Numbered from the stretch's first letter, positions 42,964 to 52,532 are shown. The stretch: 64,000 nt of DNA from Mycobacteroides salmoniphilum (GCF_004924335.1 NZ_CP024633.1:3348001-3412000), one strand, 5' to 3'. Notes: generated by a model not told the origin, from the letters alone. A program made the numbers and translations.

Positions 42964-43272
42964 CTAGGAGTTCTCAGCCCGCCGCTCGATGACGGTGGTC
43001 TGAGTGATCTTCAACTTAAGACGCTCACGTAGCCCGTCAGGTGCCTTTTCTCCACCGCACTTGCGGGCTACGAGTGTTTTGATCTGCTCTTCGATGCCGT
43101 AATGCTGCAGGCAGCCCGGGCACTCTTCGAGATGATGCCGCAGCCGTGCGCTGCTCTCCGCGCTGCATTCACCGTCGAGGAGGGTCCACACCTCCGCGAT
43201 CACCTCGGCGCAACCCGATACCTCGCAGTTGCCACCCTTGTCGGCACTGTTCTTCAGCTCACCGTCGGTCAT
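42964..43272 (-). CDS. rshA: Anti-sigma factor RshA (mycothiol/redox-responsive ZAS family)
   Basis: A 102-aa zinc anti-sigma factor. The ZAS motif is HHLEECPGC (HxxxCxxC). Further Cys occur at NCEVSGC near the N-terminus and in ARKCGG. Oxidation of the motif thiols releases SigH. The ATG at 43272 overlaps the sigH stop (ATGA), giving coupled, near-stoichiometric synthesis. It corresponds to RshA/RsrA-type regulators. Confidence 0.92.
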   Translation of the reverse strand: MTDGELKNSADKGGNCEVSGCAEVIAEVWTLLDGECSAESSARLRHHLEECPGCLQHYGIEEQIKTLVARKCGGEKAPDGLRERLKLKITQTTVIERRAENS

Positions 43273-43901
43273 GCCCGGCCCTCCGCCAACTCATTGTTGC
43301 GCAGGAAGCCACGCTCCTTGGCCACTTCGGCCAGCAATTCGCGAAGCTGGCGACGGCCGCGGTGCAACCGCGACATAACCGTGCCAATCGGGGTGTCCAT
43401 GATCTCGGCGATCTCCTTGTAGGGGAAGCCTTCGACGTCCGCGTAGTACACGGCCATCCGGAATTCTTCCGGCAGCTTATTCAACGCTTCTTTGATTTCG
43501 TCGTCAGGCAGCACGTCGAGCGCTTCGATCTCCGCCGACCGCAGCCCCGTCGAGGTGTGCTCAGCATTCGCGGCCAGCTGCCAGTCGGTGATCTCCTCAG
43601 TCGGATACTCCGCGGGCTGACGCTGCTTCTTGCGATAGATATTGATGTAGGTATTGGTCAGAATCCGGTACAGCCACGCCTTGAGGTTGGTGCCTTCCTT
43701 AAAGGTCCCGAACCCGGCGTACGCCTTGACCATCGTCTCCTGCACCAGGTCCTCCGCGTCCGCGGGATTTCTGGTCATCCGCAGCGCAGCACCGTAGAGC
43801 TGATCCAGCAGCGGTAACGCGTCACGCTCGAAGCGTGCGGCCCGCTCAGCCTCCGTCTCGACGTGAATCGCCTGATTAGAGGGATCTGCGGTGTCTGTCA
43901 C
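43269..43901 (-). CDS. sigH: ECF sigma factor SigH (oxidative and heat stress)
   Basis: A 210-aa ECF sigma factor. Region 2 includes [20 protein letters not shown] and [17 protein letters not shown], and region 4 includes [20 protein letters not shown] and [12 protein letters not shown]. The sequence is close to M. tuberculosis SigH. GTG 43901 is chosen because GAAAGGA lies 8-14 nt upstream and the length fits (216 aa in M. tuberculosis); the open frame extends to 44063 without coding character. A SigH-type promoter upstream indicates autoregulation. SigH controls thioredoxin and mycothiol-system genes. Confidence 0.94.
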   Translation of the reverse strand: MTDTADPSNQAIHVETEAERAARFERDALPLLDQLYGAALRMTRNPADAEDLVQETMVKAYAGFGTFKEGTNLKAWLYRILTNTYINIYRKKQRQPAEYPTEEITDWQLAANAEHTSTGLRSAEIEALDVLPDDEIKEALNKLPEEFRMAVYYADVEGFPYKEIAEIMDTPIGTVMSRLHRGRRQLRELLAEVAKERGFLRNNELAEGRA

Positions 43902-44032
43902 GGCGGTCCTTTCGGTAGCGACACCGACCATACGGATCGGCACCGACATCGGACGTTCGAGGCACGCCATTGTCACCTGCAATACCCCTTCCGTGTTGAG
44001 GACCATAGTCCGCTCGTTGCGGACACACTGCT

Positions 44033-44061
44033 CAACACCGACTCGTGCCGGGGTATTTCCC
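44033..44061 (-). promoter_or_regulatory. SigH-dependent autoregulatory promoter of sigH
   Basis: On the - strand, GGGAAAT (44061-44055), an 18-nt spacer and GTTG (44036-44033). This fits the SigH/SigR promoter pattern GGGAAY-N16 to N20-GTT. It lies about 130 nt before the sigH start. Confidence 0.7.
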
Positions 44062-44152
44062 AAAGTATCTCGACTGTCAACTCAAAATTCACTGGACCCG
44101 GCCTGATGCTCCTCGCGCCAGCGGCGCATTGCCGGGCACTACTGTCCAGATC

Positions 44153-44659
44153 GTGGGTTCCAAGGCCGTCAAAGCTGCCACTCCGGCCGTCGCCGCGTTG
44201 ATCGCTGCCGGGGTCGACTATGAACTGTTGCCCTACGAACACCGTCCCGGAGAGAACGCGTTCGGCGACGAGGCGGTGCGCGCGCTGGCGGGCTCCGGAT
44301 TGGTTCCCGAGCAGATCTTCAAGACACTGTTGATCTCGCTGGACCGCGGGGCGGATCTGGCGGTCGCGGTCATCCCGGTGCCCGCGACCCTCTCACTCAA
44401 GGCCGCGGCGGCGGCTCTCGGTCGTGGGAAGGCCACCATGGCCGACCCGGCGGCGGCCGAACGCAGCTCCGGCTACGTGGTCGGCGGGATCTCTCCGCTC
44501 GGACAACGAAAACCATTGCCCACCGTGATCGATTCGTCGGCCCTGACGTGGGGTCGCATCCTGTGCAGTGCCGGAAAACGCGGGCTGCAGATGGCACTGG
44601 CGCCCACCGACCTGGTCCGACTCACCTCTGCGGTCACGGCGTCCGTCACAGCAGGGTGA
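44153..44659 (+). CDS. YbaK/EbsC aminoacyl-tRNA deacylase
   Basis: A 168-aa YbaK-family protein that removes Cys from mischarged tRNA-Pro. Conserved parts are YEHRPGENAFGDEA, IFKTLLISLD, VIPVPATLSLKAAA, the GGISPLGQRKPLPT loop and TVIDSSAL. GTG 44153 gives the family length; no Shine-Dalgarno is clear, and the upstream frame lies in the sigH promoter region. It overlaps the convergent SRAP gene by 14 bp. Confidence 0.9.
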   Translation: MGSKAVKAATPAVAALIAAGVDYELLPYEHRPGENAFGDEAVRALAGSGLVPEQIFKTLLISLDRGADLAVAVIPVPATLSLKAAAAALGRGKATMADPAAAERSSGYVVGGISPLGQRKPLPTVIDSSALTWGRILCSAGKRGLQMALAPTDLVRLTSAVTASVTAG

Positions 44660-45416
44660 TCTGCTCCCCCACTGCCTGGGCTCCGTCATCCGGTGCGAGC
44701 AGCTCCGGCCCATTGTTCGCGACACTGTTCACCAGCGATGACACCTGACGCGTGTCGATGCCGGCTACCTGGCCGGCGGGCTGCAGCAGGCGCTGATCCA
44801 GATCCTGGTCCGGGTCCAGCCACCGGTCCCACGATTCGGCACCCAACATCAACGGCATCCGGTCGTGAATCTCCAGCAGTGGGCCGACGGCATCGGTGGT
44901 AACGATCGTGCAGCTCAGCAGGGGTGCCGCTTCCTTACTGGGCTTCCACACCGACCACAATCCCGCCGCGAACAATCGCTTCCCGTCGCCCGCATTCATA
45001 TAGAACGCCGTCTTGGCGCCATCCTGCTTGCGCCACTCGTACCAGCCGTCCATCGGGACGAGGCACCGCTTGGACTGCGCGGCGACACGGAAGGTTGCGG
45101 CCGTGGTGAGACTTTCCGCGCGTGCATTGATCAGCGGCGCGCCCTTGGCCTGCGGTCGGCCGTCTTCGCGCGCTTTGGCCCATGTCGGCACCAAACCCCA
45201 GCGCATGGCGCGGACGCGACGAGTGGGAACGTCGCCGGGTTCGCGATGTCGTGCCACCACGGTGAGTACCGGATCAGTCGGCGCAACGTTGTAGTTCGGG
45301 ATGGTGGGAAGCTGCTGCGGCCCGGTCGACTGACTCACTGTGTCTATCTCGTCCACCGCATCGATCTCGACGGCGAGCAGCGCCGGGTCGATCGTCACCG
45401 CGTACCGTCCGCACAT
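44646..45416 (-). CDS. SRAP (YedK/HMCES-type) abasic-site-shielding protein
   Basis: A 256-aa SOS response-associated peptidase-family protein. The catalytic Cys is residue 2 (MCGRYAVT) and becomes N-terminal after Met removal; it forms a thiazolidine with abasic sites in single-stranded DNA. Also conserved are [32 protein letters not shown] and [11 protein letters not shown] 45416 is fixed by the MCGRY start; a longer frame is rejected. It corresponds to Rv3226c. Confidence 0.94.
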   Translation of the reverse strand: MCGRYAVTIDPALLAVEIDAVDEIDTVSQSTGPQQLPTIPNYNVAPTDPVLTVVARHREPGDVPTRRVRAMRWGLVPTWAKAREDGRPQAKGAPLINARAESLTTAATFRVAAQSKRCLVPMDGWYEWRKQDGAKTAFYMNAGDGKRLFAAGLWSVWKPSKEAAPLLSCTIVTTDAVGPLLEIHDRMPLMLGAESWDRWLDPDQDLDQRLLQPAGQVAGIDTRQVSSLVNSVANNGPELLAPDDGAQAVGEQITLL

Positions 45417-45474
45417 ATCGCCATCGTGCCACCCGGGGCCGACACCGCAGGTATGCGTCCGGGACAATAGGGCG

Positions 45475-46806
45475 GTGACAAGCGGACTCTGGCAGGCACC
45501 AACGATCGACAGTTCCGTCAACGCGACCATCACCATGCCCGGCTCGAAATCTCAGACCAATCGAGCATTCGTCCTCGCCGCGCTGGCCGCACGTGAGGGC
45601 GGCACCTCCACGGTGGGCGGCGCATTGCGCAGCCGTGACACCGACCTCATGATCGGAGCGCTACGCGCGTTGGGGTGCGACATCACAGGTGACGGCACCG
45701 ACCTGACCATCTCTCCCGGATCCGGCGACGGTGACACCTCGACGGTCGACTGCGGGCTTGCCGGAACGGTCCTTCGATTCCTGCCACCGGTGGCCGCACT
45801 TCGCCACGCCCCCAGCGTCTTCGACGGTGACGATCAGGCACGTGCCCGACCTATCGCTCCCCTGTTGGACGCACTGCGTGCGATCGGGGTCGGCATCGAG
45901 GGGCAGCACCTGCCCTTCACGGTGGCCGGCACCGGGCAGGTACGTGGCGGCGAGGTCGGCGTCGACGCCTCGGGATCGTCCCAATTCGTTTCCGGCCTTC
46001 TCCTTTCCGGTGCCGCATTCACCGAGGGCCTGACGGCCGTGAACACCGCGGACGTGCTGCCCTCGGGGCCGCATGTGGTCATGACGGTCACGATGTTGCG
46101 CGAGGCGGGCATCGCGGTGGACGACTCCACCCCCGGCCGCTGGCATATCGACCCGCAACCAATTCCCGCGCACCACTGGGTGATCGAGCCGGACTTGTCG
46201 AACGCGCTGGCTTTCATCGCGCCGGCGCTGGCCACCGGCGGCATCGTGCGCATCATCGACTGGCCGCGAAAGTCCACTCAGCCCGCGCGTCAGATCGAGG
46301 ACGTGGTGCGCCGGTTCGCGCACAATGTCTCACTGACGGATTCGCATCTGGAGGTCACCGGCCAGACCGGTTATGGCGGTGTCGATCTGGACCTTGGCGA
46401 GGTCGGCGAGCTGACCCCAACGGTGGCAGCGCTGGCCGCTCTGGCCGAGCCCGGGAGCGTCTCCACACTGCGCGGCGTCTCCCATCTGCGAGGGCACGAA
46501 ACCGACCGGCTCAAGGCGCTCGCCCACGAAATCAACACCCTCGGTGGGCAATGCGAGGAGACTGAGGACGGCCTTCGGATCGTCGCCACTGATCTGCACG
46601 GCGGGGTCTGGGGCTCATACGCGGATCACCGGATGGCCACGGCCGGAGCCCTTGTCGGCCTGAAAGTGCCGGGAGTGTCCGTCGACGACATCGCCACCAC
46701 CAGTAAGACGCTGCCCGACTTCCCCGGAATGTGGGCCGACATGCTCGCCCAATCTGAAGCTCTTCGCGTAAGCGGCTCATCGGGACCGGGCGGTCGCACC
46801 TCTTGA
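45475..46806 (+). CDS. aroA: 5-enolpyruvylshikimate-3-phosphate synthase
   Basis: A 443-aa EPSP synthase, the sixth step of the shikimate pathway. [17 protein letters not shown] is the N-terminal phosphoenolpyruvate/shikimate site (class I), [15 protein letters not shown] the second, and [13 protein letters not shown] the C-terminal signature. GTG 45475 (MTSGLWQAP) is chosen for family length; the frame is open to 45340 but overlaps the divergent SRAP gene. It overlaps rsgA by 4 nt. Confidence 0.95.
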   Translation: MTSGLWQAPTIDSSVNATITMPGSKSQTNRAFVLAALAAREGGTSTVGGALRSRDTDLMIGALRALGCDITGDGTDLTISPGSGDGDTSTVDCGLAGTVLRFLPPVAALRHAPSVFDGDDQARARPIAPLLDALRAIGVGIEGQHLPFTVAGTGQVRGGEVGVDASGSSQFVSGLLLSGAAFTEGLTAVNTADVLPSGPHVVMTVTMLREAGIAVDDSTPGRWHIDPQPIPAHHWVIEPDLSNALAFIAPALATGGIVRIIDWPRKSTQPARQIEDVVRRFAHNVSLTDSHLEVTGQTGYGGVDLDLGEVGELTPTVAALAALAEPGSVSTLRGVSHLRGHETDRLKALAHEINTLGGQCEETEDGLRIVATDLHGGVWGSYADHRMATAGALVGLKVPGVSVDDIATTSKTLPDFPGMWADMLAQSEALRVSGSSGPGGRTS

Positions 46807-47795
46807 GTCCGCGCGAGTACGACGAGTCCGACGCCCGCATCCGGCCGGGCCGACGCTCGCGGCCTCGCACCAAGAATCGTCCCGAGCATGCCGACGCGGT
46901 GCCCGCGATGGTCATCACCGTGGACCGCGGCCGCTGGGGCTGTGTGTTGCAGGATGGTTCAGCACCTGACCCCACCCGTCAAGTCACCGCGATGCGGGCA
47001 CGAGAACTCGGCCGTACCCCGATTGTGGTGGGCGATACCGTAAGCCTGGTCGGTGATCTGTCCGGGCGCCCCGACGCACTGGCCCGCATCGTGCGGCTCG
47101 AGGAACGGCGAACGGTGTTGCGCCGCACCGCCGATGACACCGACCCCTTCGAGCGCATCTTCGTGGCCAACGCCGACCAATTGCTGATCGTGGTGGCGGT
47201 CGCCGATCCCCCACCGCGCACCGGCCTGGTGGAGCGCACGCTCATCGCCGCCTATGCCGGGGGCCTCATCCCAATCCTCGGACTCACCAAAACCGATCTC
47301 GCAGACCCTGATGCGTTCGCCGCGCAGTTCGCCGATCTCGATCTACAGGTCATCAACGTGGGACGCGATGCGCCGCTGGAACCCATCATGGACACACTGT
47401 CCGGCCGTCTCACCGCGCTACTCGGCCATTCCGGGGTGGGCAAGTCCACGTTGGTGAACCGCCTTGTCCCCGAGGCTCACCGAGCCACAGGTGAGGTGAC
47501 CGGAGTCGGCAAGGGGCGCCACACCTCGACTCAATCGATAGCGCTCCCGCTGCATCCGTCGGGCTGGGTCATCGACACCCCGGGTATCAGGTCGTTCGGT
47601 TTGGCCCATATCCAGCCGTCCGATGTGGTGGGCGCGTTCAGCGACCTGTCCGGGGCAATCAACGACTGCCCGCGCGGCTGCCAGCACCTTGGCCCGCCAG
47701 CAGATCCCGAATGCATGCTCGACGAGTTGACGGGAGCCTCGGCGAAACGGGTAATAGCGGTTCGCCAGCTGCTTTCTGTGTTAACAACGTCCTAA
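46803..47795 (+). CDS. rsgA: Ribosome small-subunit-dependent GTPase RsgA
   Basis: A 330-aa circularly permuted GTPase. The N-terminal OB fold is followed by G4 (LTKTDL), G5, then G1 ([14 protein letters not shown]), G2 (GKGRHTST) and G3 (DTPGIRSFG). The C-terminal zinc site is [16 protein letters not shown]. RsgA helps late assembly of the 30S subunit. It starts at TTG 46803, overlapping the aroA stop (TTGA), so the two genes are coupled. Confidence 0.93.
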   Translation: MSPREYDESDARIRPGRRSRPRTKNRPEHADAVPAMVITVDRGRWGCVLQDGSAPDPTRQVTAMRARELGRTPIVVGDTVSLVGDLSGRPDALARIVRLEERRTVLRRTADDTDPFERIFVANADQLLIVVAVADPPPRTGLVERTLIAAYAGGLIPILGLTKTDLADPDAFAAQFADLDLQVINVGRDAPLEPIMDTLSGRLTALLGHSGVGKSTLVNRLVPEAHRATGEVTGVGKGRHTSTQSIALPLHPSGWVIDTPGIRSFGLAHIQPSDVVGAFSDLSGAINDCPRGCQHLGPPADPECMLDELTGASAKRVIAVRQLLSVLTTS

Positions 47796-47901
47796 CTCTT
47801 GGTTGCGAGGCCCTTCTCAGATCGCGGGAACAGCACACGCCGATTAGCGTTGCCATCAGTGGCTGCAACGGAGACAGCCAATGAGGGTCAGGGGCTGACA
47901 G

Positions 47902-48003
47902 ATGACGAGTTACTTCCGCAGAATCGCTAGCGTGGCAGCCATTTCCGCATGTGGTGTCGCTGCCTGGGCAACCATGTGGCTATCCGTCTCCGGTTTGGGA
48001 TAG
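47902..48003 (+). CDS. Hypothetical small hydrophobic protein, 33 aa
   Basis: An ATG-initiated 33-codon ORF with GGGG 11-8 nt upstream. The peptide begins MTSYFRRIAS, then a hydrophobic stretch of about 20 residues (VAAISACGVAAWATMWLSV) and ends SGLG. Two Arg followed by a single helix suggest a small membrane protein with its N-terminus inside, or a twin-Arg-like signal remnant. A strong terminator begins 20 bp after the stop. It lies 107 bp after rsgA. No homologue is recognised; it could also be chance. Confidence 0.4.
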   Translation: MTSYFRRIASVAAISACGVAAWATMWLSVSGLG

Positions 48004-48022
48004 CCATACCGCAACCCAACGT

Positions 48023-48059
48023 AAAAGCCCCCGACGCACCTAAGCGTTCGGGGGCTTTT
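48023..48059. terminator. Bidirectional intrinsic terminator
   Basis: Arms AAAAGCCCCCGACGC and GCGTTCGGGGGCTTTT form a long GC stem, giving a T-run on either strand. It lies 12 bp after desA3 (-) and 20 bp after the 33-aa ORF (+). Confidence 0.9.
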
Positions 48060-48070
48060 GCGTACTCTCG

Positions 48071-49300
48071 TCAGACCTTGACGCTGCGGCGGGTCTTTCT
48101 GCGTTCGCGCACGGCGGCAAAGGCAGACTTCAGCCCACGACGCTCACGTGGCTCCAGATCGTCAAACATCTTGACACTGCGGGTTTCCGGAGCGTTGTCG
48201 GCAGTGTATTTCAGGTACTTGTCCGGCAATGACAGCTTGGCGATGGTCCGCCAAGCCTTGGCGTATTGCACCAGGAACGGGCCGGAGGTGTACGGCAGGT
48301 CGTACTTGTCGCACAGTTCACGCACTCGCACCGCCACCGTGGACAACCGATTACTCGGCAGATCCGGGAACAGGTGGTGCTCGATCTGATGGCACAGGTT
48401 GCCGCTCATGAAGGCCATCCCCGGGCCGGCGTCAAAGTTGGCGCTGCCCAACATCTGTCGCAGATACCACTGACCCTGCGTCTCGTTCGCCAGGTCTTGC
48501 TTGGTGAACTTCTCGGCACCATCCGGGAAGTGTCCGCAGAAAATGACGGCGTTGGACCAGATGTTCCGGATCACATTGGCCAGCGCGTTGGCGGTGGCGG
48601 TCTTACGGAAACTGCCCGACGGTGAGAGCGCGCTGGCCGCGGGGTACAGGACATAATCCTTGGCCACCTGCTTGCCTATCTTGGCCAGCACCTCTTCACG
48701 TTTGGCCGCGAACTCTTCCTTGTCGGCGCGCCCCTGCGCCACCTTGCCCAGCTCCAAATGCTGTGCCCCAACACCCCATTCAAACAGGAGCATCAGCAAC
48801 GTGTTGTACGCAAGGTTGCCAAGATTGAATGGCGTCCACTTCTTGTCACGGGTGATGCGCAGCAGGCCGTAGCCCACATCGTCGTCCATGCCAAGCACAT
48901 TCGTGTACTTGTGGTGAATGTAGTTGTGGGTCTGCTTCCAGTGTGAGGACGGGTCTACCATGTCCCATTCCCAATTGGAGGAATGGATTTCGGGATCGTT
49001 CATCCAGTCCCACTGGCCGTGCATGACGTTGTGACCGATCTCCATGTTCTCGACGATCTTGGCCACGCCGAGAGTCACTGCTCCCGCCCACCAGGCTGAC
49101 CGCTTCTTACTCGCCGCCAGCAGCACGCGCCCGCCCACTTCCAGGGTTCGCTGTGCCGCGATGGTGCGGCGAATATAGCGGCGGTCGGCAGCTCCGAGCG
49201 ATTCCTCGACATCCCGACGGATCGCGTCCAGCTCATGTCCGAGGGCCTCAACATCAGCCTCGGTGAGGTGCGCGAATTCTTGGATATCCGCAATCGCCAT
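48071..49300 (-). CDS. desA3: Acyl-CoA delta-9 desaturase DesA3
   Basis: A 409-aa membrane-bound diiron desaturase that turns stearoyl-CoA into oleoyl-CoA. Three His boxes: HNVMH at 90-94, HNYIHH at 125-130 and HQIEHH in the C-terminal third. Hydrophobic segments surround them (WWAGAVTLGVAKIV, NLAYNTLLMLLFEW). ATG 49300 follows AAGGGAG. Electrons come from the reductase encoded 74 bp upstream. A perfect 11-bp-arm palindrome lies in that 74-bp gap, so desA3 probably has its own controlled promoter. It corresponds to Rv3229c. Confidence 0.93.
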   Translation of the reverse strand: MAIADIQEFAHLTEADVEALGHELDAIRRDVEESLGAADRRYIRRTIAAQRTLEVGGRVLLAASKKRSAWWAGAVTLGVAKIVENMEIGHNVMHGQWDWMNDPEIHSSNWEWDMVDPSSHWKQTHNYIHHKYTNVLGMDDDVGYGLLRITRDKKWTPFNLGNLAYNTLLMLLFEWGVGAQHLELGKVAQGRADKEEFAAKREEVLAKIGKQVAKDYVLYPAASALSPSGSFRKTATANALANVIRNIWSNAVIFCGHFPDGAEKFTKQDLANETQGQWYLRQMLGSANFDAGPGMAFMSGNLCHQIEHHLFPDLPSNRLSTVAVRVRELCDKYDLPYTSGPFLVQYAKAWRTIAKLSLPDKYLKYTADNAPETRSVKMFDDLEPRERRGLKSAFAAVRERRKTRRSVKV

Positions 49301-49337
49301 CGGTGAGCTCCCTTCGCCGGTTCGTGCCTACGATAGC

Positions 49338-49361
49338 GTAACCTACGGCACCGTAGGTTAC
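49338..49361. promoter_or_regulatory. Palindromic operator upstream of desA3
   Basis: Perfect arms GTAACCTACGG and CCGTAGGTTAC separated by CA, 37 bp before the desA3 ATG. It nearly repeats the palindrome upstream of the reductase gene. On the - strand TAGGTT inside the right arm could be a -10 box, so binding would block transcription. Confidence 0.75.
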
Positions 49362-49374
49362 TAGGCCGTTAACC

Positions 49375-50514
49375 TCACACGTCGAGTACGCAATCCCCTG
49401 ACGCTGCGGAAACACAGGTTTGGATCCGTGTTCCGGGCTCATGCTCGGTGCCGTTGCGCAGGTCGCGTGCGTGCCCTTCCAGCAGCGGCACCACACAGGT
49501 CTGGCAGATCCCCATCCGGCACCCGAAGGGCATCTGCACCCCGGCTTCCTCCCCCGCCTCCATCAGCGAGGTGGCAGCATCGGCCGCCCGCTGCTTGCCA
49601 CTACGCGCGAAGGTGACCAGACCGCCCTGTCCATGCGGCGCGGCCCGCGACACCGCGAATCTCTCCAGGTGCAGCAGTTCGACGACACCGGCATCGGCCC
49701 ACACCCGCTGCGCATCGTCGAGCATGCCTTCTGGGCCGCACGCCCACGTCTGGCGTTGCGCCCAGTCGGGCACCTCGGAGGCCAGCGAGGACAGATCCAA
49801 ACGCCCCTGCGTTTTCGTCGTCCGGAGCCGGTAGTGGTACGACGGGTGCGCTTCGGACAGCTCCGCAAGCTCCCCGGCGAACATCACGTCACTCTCAGTG
49901 GGCGCCGAATGCAGGTGCACCACGTCGGGCAGCGGCAGGTCCGCGGCGGCCGAGCGCCGCACCAAGGTACGCAGCATCGACATCACCGGGGTGACGCCAC
50001 TGCCCGCAGTGAGGAACAGGATCGCGGGTGGCGCGGGGTCGTCCAGCACGAAATTGCCCTGAGGGGCGGCAAGCCGCACGATGGTGCCCGGCTCCAGGCC
50101 GTTGACCAGGTGTGTAGAGAGGAACCCCTCGGGCATCGCCTTGACGGTGATGGTGATGGTGCGCCCCGAACCGCCGGCGTGCACGGGTGCCGATGTCAGC
50201 GAGTACGACCGCCAGCGCCAACGACCGTCGATGAGCACGCCGATGCCGACGTACTGACCGGGGTGATAGTCGAAGCGGAAGCCCCAGCCCGGCTTGATTT
50301 CCAGGGTCGCGGAGTCACTCGTTTCCTTGCGCACGCTGACCACGCGGCCCCGCAATTCACGCGCGGACCACAGCGGGTTGGCCAGGCTCAGATAGTCATC
50401 CGGCAGCAGTGGCGTGGTGATGCGAGAAGCCAAGCCACGCAAGACGTTTACCGCAGCATGGCGTGACTTGGGCCCACCCGGAGCCGATGCGTCGAGCCAG
50501 GAAGCCAGTTTCAC
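49375..50514 (-). CDS. Ferredoxin-linked oxidoreductase, electron donor to DesA3 (Rv3230c-like)
   Basis: A 379-aa reductase. The FAD domain contains [11 protein letters not shown] (RxYS). The NAD(P)H domain contains [16 protein letters not shown] and the C-terminal-side [10 protein letters not shown] plant-type 2Fe-2S domain ends the protein ([11 protein letters not shown], then QTC about 30 residues later). The M. tuberculosis counterpart Rv3230c passes electrons from NADPH to DesA3. GTG 50514 with GGAAGG upstream is chosen; an open frame to 50598 crosses the operator and is not used. It is first in an operon-like pair with desA3. Confidence 0.92.
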   Translation of the reverse strand: MKLASWLDASAPGGPKSRHAAVNVLRGLASRITTPLLPDDYLSLANPLWSARELRGRVVSVRKETSDSATLEIKPGWGFRFDYHPGQYVGIGVLIDGRWRWRSYSLTSAPVHAGGSGRTITITVKAMPEGFLSTHLVNGLEPGTIVRLAAPQGNFVLDDPAPPAILFLTAGSGVTPVMSMLRTLVRRSAAADLPLPDVVHLHSAPTESDVMFAGELAELSEAHPSYHYRLRTTKTQGRLDLSSLASEVPDWAQRQTWACGPEGMLDDAQRVWADAGVVELLHLERFAVSRAAPHGQGGLVTFARSGKQRAADAATSLMEAGEEAGVQMPFGCRMGICQTCVVPLLEGHARDLRNGTEHEPGTRIQTCVSAASGDCVLDV

Positions 50515-50556
50515 AGCCGATGACCTTCCATTGACGAAGGGGATGCCCAGCGAGGC

Positions 50557-50580
50557 GTAACCTACGCTACCGTAGGTTAC
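50557..50580. promoter_or_regulatory. Palindromic operator upstream of the DesA3 reductase gene
   Basis: Perfect arms GTAACCTACG and CGTAGGTTAC around CTAC, 43 bp before the GTG start. Same half-site as the operator before desA3. It probably binds a TetR-type repressor; the regulator is not identified. Confidence 0.75.
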
Positions 50581-50616
50581 CGGTCGGGAACAGGCCAATC
50601 GGCCTGGTCATGCTGC

Positions 50617-51123
50617 CTACAGCAGGTCGAGCAGGAACGGCAGTTCTTGGGTCGCGTACCAGGCCAGATCATGGTCTTGCGCATCCCCGACCACCAGCTC
50701 GGCATCCTCGTCGCCCAGGTCCGCGGCGTCGATCACCTCGGCCGCACGCACCACGTCCGGTTCGGCCTGCGCCAGGTCGACGTGTGCGGCCACCACCGCA
50801 GATATCGGCACCGCGGCCGCCAACCGCACCACGGCATCGTCCAGATCCGGACGCAGCTTGGCCTCCTCGGCGGTCGCCACCAGCACCGCCCGTCGGGCCG
50901 GTAACTCGTCGTCGCCGTCGTGGTTGGCCAGCAGCCGCAGCGAGGCCAGCGCCGCCTCACGCATCGCCACCTCCGACAGCTCATCCTCGTCGCCCGCGGA
51001 ATAGGCCTCGCGCAGCGCCGGCGTCACCGCGAAAGCGGTGCCGTTCACCGGCCACAACTCACCTTCGGCCACCAATTCGCGCAGCATCGCGAGTGTCACC
51101 GGGATATAGACCTGCATGGGCAT
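50617..51123 (-). CDS. Conserved hypothetical protein (Rv3231c-like, DUF6912 type)
   Basis: A 168-aa acidic, Ala-rich cytoplasmic protein starting MPMQVYIPVTLAMLRELVAEG. No catalytic motif is visible; repeated Asp/Glu/Ala helices follow (SEVAMREAALASLRLLAN). The ATG overlaps the stop of the upstream acyltransferase gene, so the pair is coupled. It matches the Rv3231c type by position. Function unknown. Confidence 0.82.
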   Translation of the reverse strand: MPMQVYIPVTLAMLRELVAEGELWPVNGTAFAVTPALREAYSAGDEDELSEVAMREAALASLRLLANHDGDDELPARRAVLVATAEEAKLRPDLDDAVVRLAAAVPISAVVAAHVDLAQAEPDVVRAAEVIDAADLGDEDAELVVGDAQDHDLAWYATQELPFLLDLL

Positions 51124-52532
51124 TACTGCGCCGCCTCCAACAATTCGTCGAGCGCCTCGGTGATCAGCACCGGAAGCATGTCCGCGTCCGGCATCGCATC
51201 ACGATCAGCGTTGATTCCGTAATACACGACGCCGTTGTACGAAGTCAGCCCAATCGACAACACCTGATTGCGCAACAGCGGGGGCACCGGGTAGATCTCC
51301 GCCAAGCGCGCGCCCCCGATGTACATCGGGGCCTGCGGCCCAGGCACATTCGTGACCAGCAGATTGAACAAACGGTTCGGCAGTGTGCTGGCGACGCGGG
51401 CGGCCAACGCATGCAAGGTCGGCGGGACGAATCCAGAGAGGGCCGCCATGTTCGGCACATCCACCAAACTGAATGCCGCTGAATGCGATTCGGTGGCGTG
51501 CGCTATCTGCGACAACCTCACCACGGTGTTGCCCTCACCGACCGGGAGGTCGACAAGGAACGGCGACACCTCCGTGGTGGCGGCGCCCTCGGCGAGAACA
51601 TCCAGGTCGCCATCCCGGTACACCGACATCGGCACCATCGCCCGAATCATCGAGGTAGTGGTGACCGGCTCTCCCCTGCTCATCAACCAATTGCGCAGCG
51701 CCCCAGCGATTACCGCCAATACCACATCGTTGACATCGCAATCGTATTTGGCACGCACCCGCCGATAGTCGGCCAGCTTGGTGGTCACCACGCTGAATCG
51801 CCTACTGCGCGAAACGCGTTGGTTAAGTGGCCCGCGCGGGGCGGCGCCGCGGGCCGCGGTTCGCACCACCTTGGCCATGCGCTCCCCCAACTCGCCGATC
51901 TCGCCCGTCAGCGACGCGGCATCGGCGACCGCGCTGCGCACAGCCTCCAGCCGGGCGCCGGGGCGCGCCAACCATTCCGCGACCGCACCGGCAACCAGCT
52001 CACTGTTGCTCGGTTCATGCTCAGGAACCCAGATATCCTCACCAAAGTCCGGGGTGCGGGCTGTCCGGTCGAACATGACCTGTCCCAGTTCGAGCGCGGA
52101 TTGGCCGTCCACCAGAGCCTGATGCGTCTTGGTATAAATGGCCAGCCGGTTCTTGGATAACCCCTCAACCAGGTACATCTCCCACAGCGGCCGCGACCGA
52201 TCCAGCGGGCGAGATGTCAAGCGTGCCACCAGATCCTGCAGCTGACCGTCACTGCCCGGGGACGGCAACGCCGAGCGGCGAATGTGGTAGGTGATGTCGA
52301 AATCTACGTCGTCCAGCCAGACCGGCCGGGCCAGCCCGAACCCGATCTCCTTGACCCTCTGCCGATAGCGCGGAGCCTGCGGGAGCCTGCGCTCCACCAA
52401 CGCAAGAAGCTCCTCGTATGTGAAGCCGCCCCGGGGCTTGCGGATGATCGCCAACGAGCCGACGTGCATCGGGGTTGAGCTGTCCTCGCTGGAGAAGAAC
52501 GATGCGTCAAGCGCGGACAACCTGCTGACCAC
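51123..52532 (-). CDS. WS/DGAT-family acyltransferase (Tgs type) with HQxxxDG motif
   Basis: A 469-aa wax ester synthase/diacylglycerol acyltransferase family member. The N-terminus MVSRLSALDASFFSSED and the motif SRPLWEMYLVEGL are typical. The active-site HHxxxDG reads HQALVDG (H137, Q138, D142, G143), so the second His, usually the general base, is Gln. The C-terminal NVPGPQAPMYIGGARL motif is intact. It probably makes triacylglycerol from acyl-CoA and diacylglycerol; the Gln raises a question about mechanism. The GTG at 52532 is the furthest start possible (stop 7 codons upstream). Coupled to the Rv3231c-like gene. Confidence 0.9.
   Translation of the reverse strand: MVSRLSALDASFFSSEDSSTPMHVGSLAIIRKPRGGFTYEELLALVERRLPQAPRYRQRVKEIGFGLARPVWLDDVDFDITYHIRRSALPSPGSDGQLQDLVARLTSRPLDRSRPLWEMYLVEGLSKNRLAIYTKTHQALVDGQSALELGQVMFDRTARTPDFGEDIWVPEHEPSNSELVAGAVAEWLARPGARLEAVRSAVADAASLTGEIGELGERMAKVVRTAARGAAPRGPLNQRVSRSRRFSVVTTKLADYRRVRAKYDCDVNDVVLAVIAGALRNWLMSRGEPVTTTSMIRAMVPMSVYRDGDLDVLAEGAATTEVSPFLVDLPVGEGNTVVRLSQIAHATESHSAAFSLVDVPNMAALSGFVPPTLHALAARVASTLPNRLFNLLVTNVPGPQAPMYIGGARLAEIYPVPPLLRNQVLSIGLTSYNGVVYYGINADRDAMPDADMLPVLITEALDELLEAAQ

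Noticed and set aside
43902..44063. N-terminal extension of SigH to 44063
   Set aside because: The extension crosses the SigH promoter (44033-44061) and lacks similarity to SigH; GTG 43901 has a good ribosome binding site.
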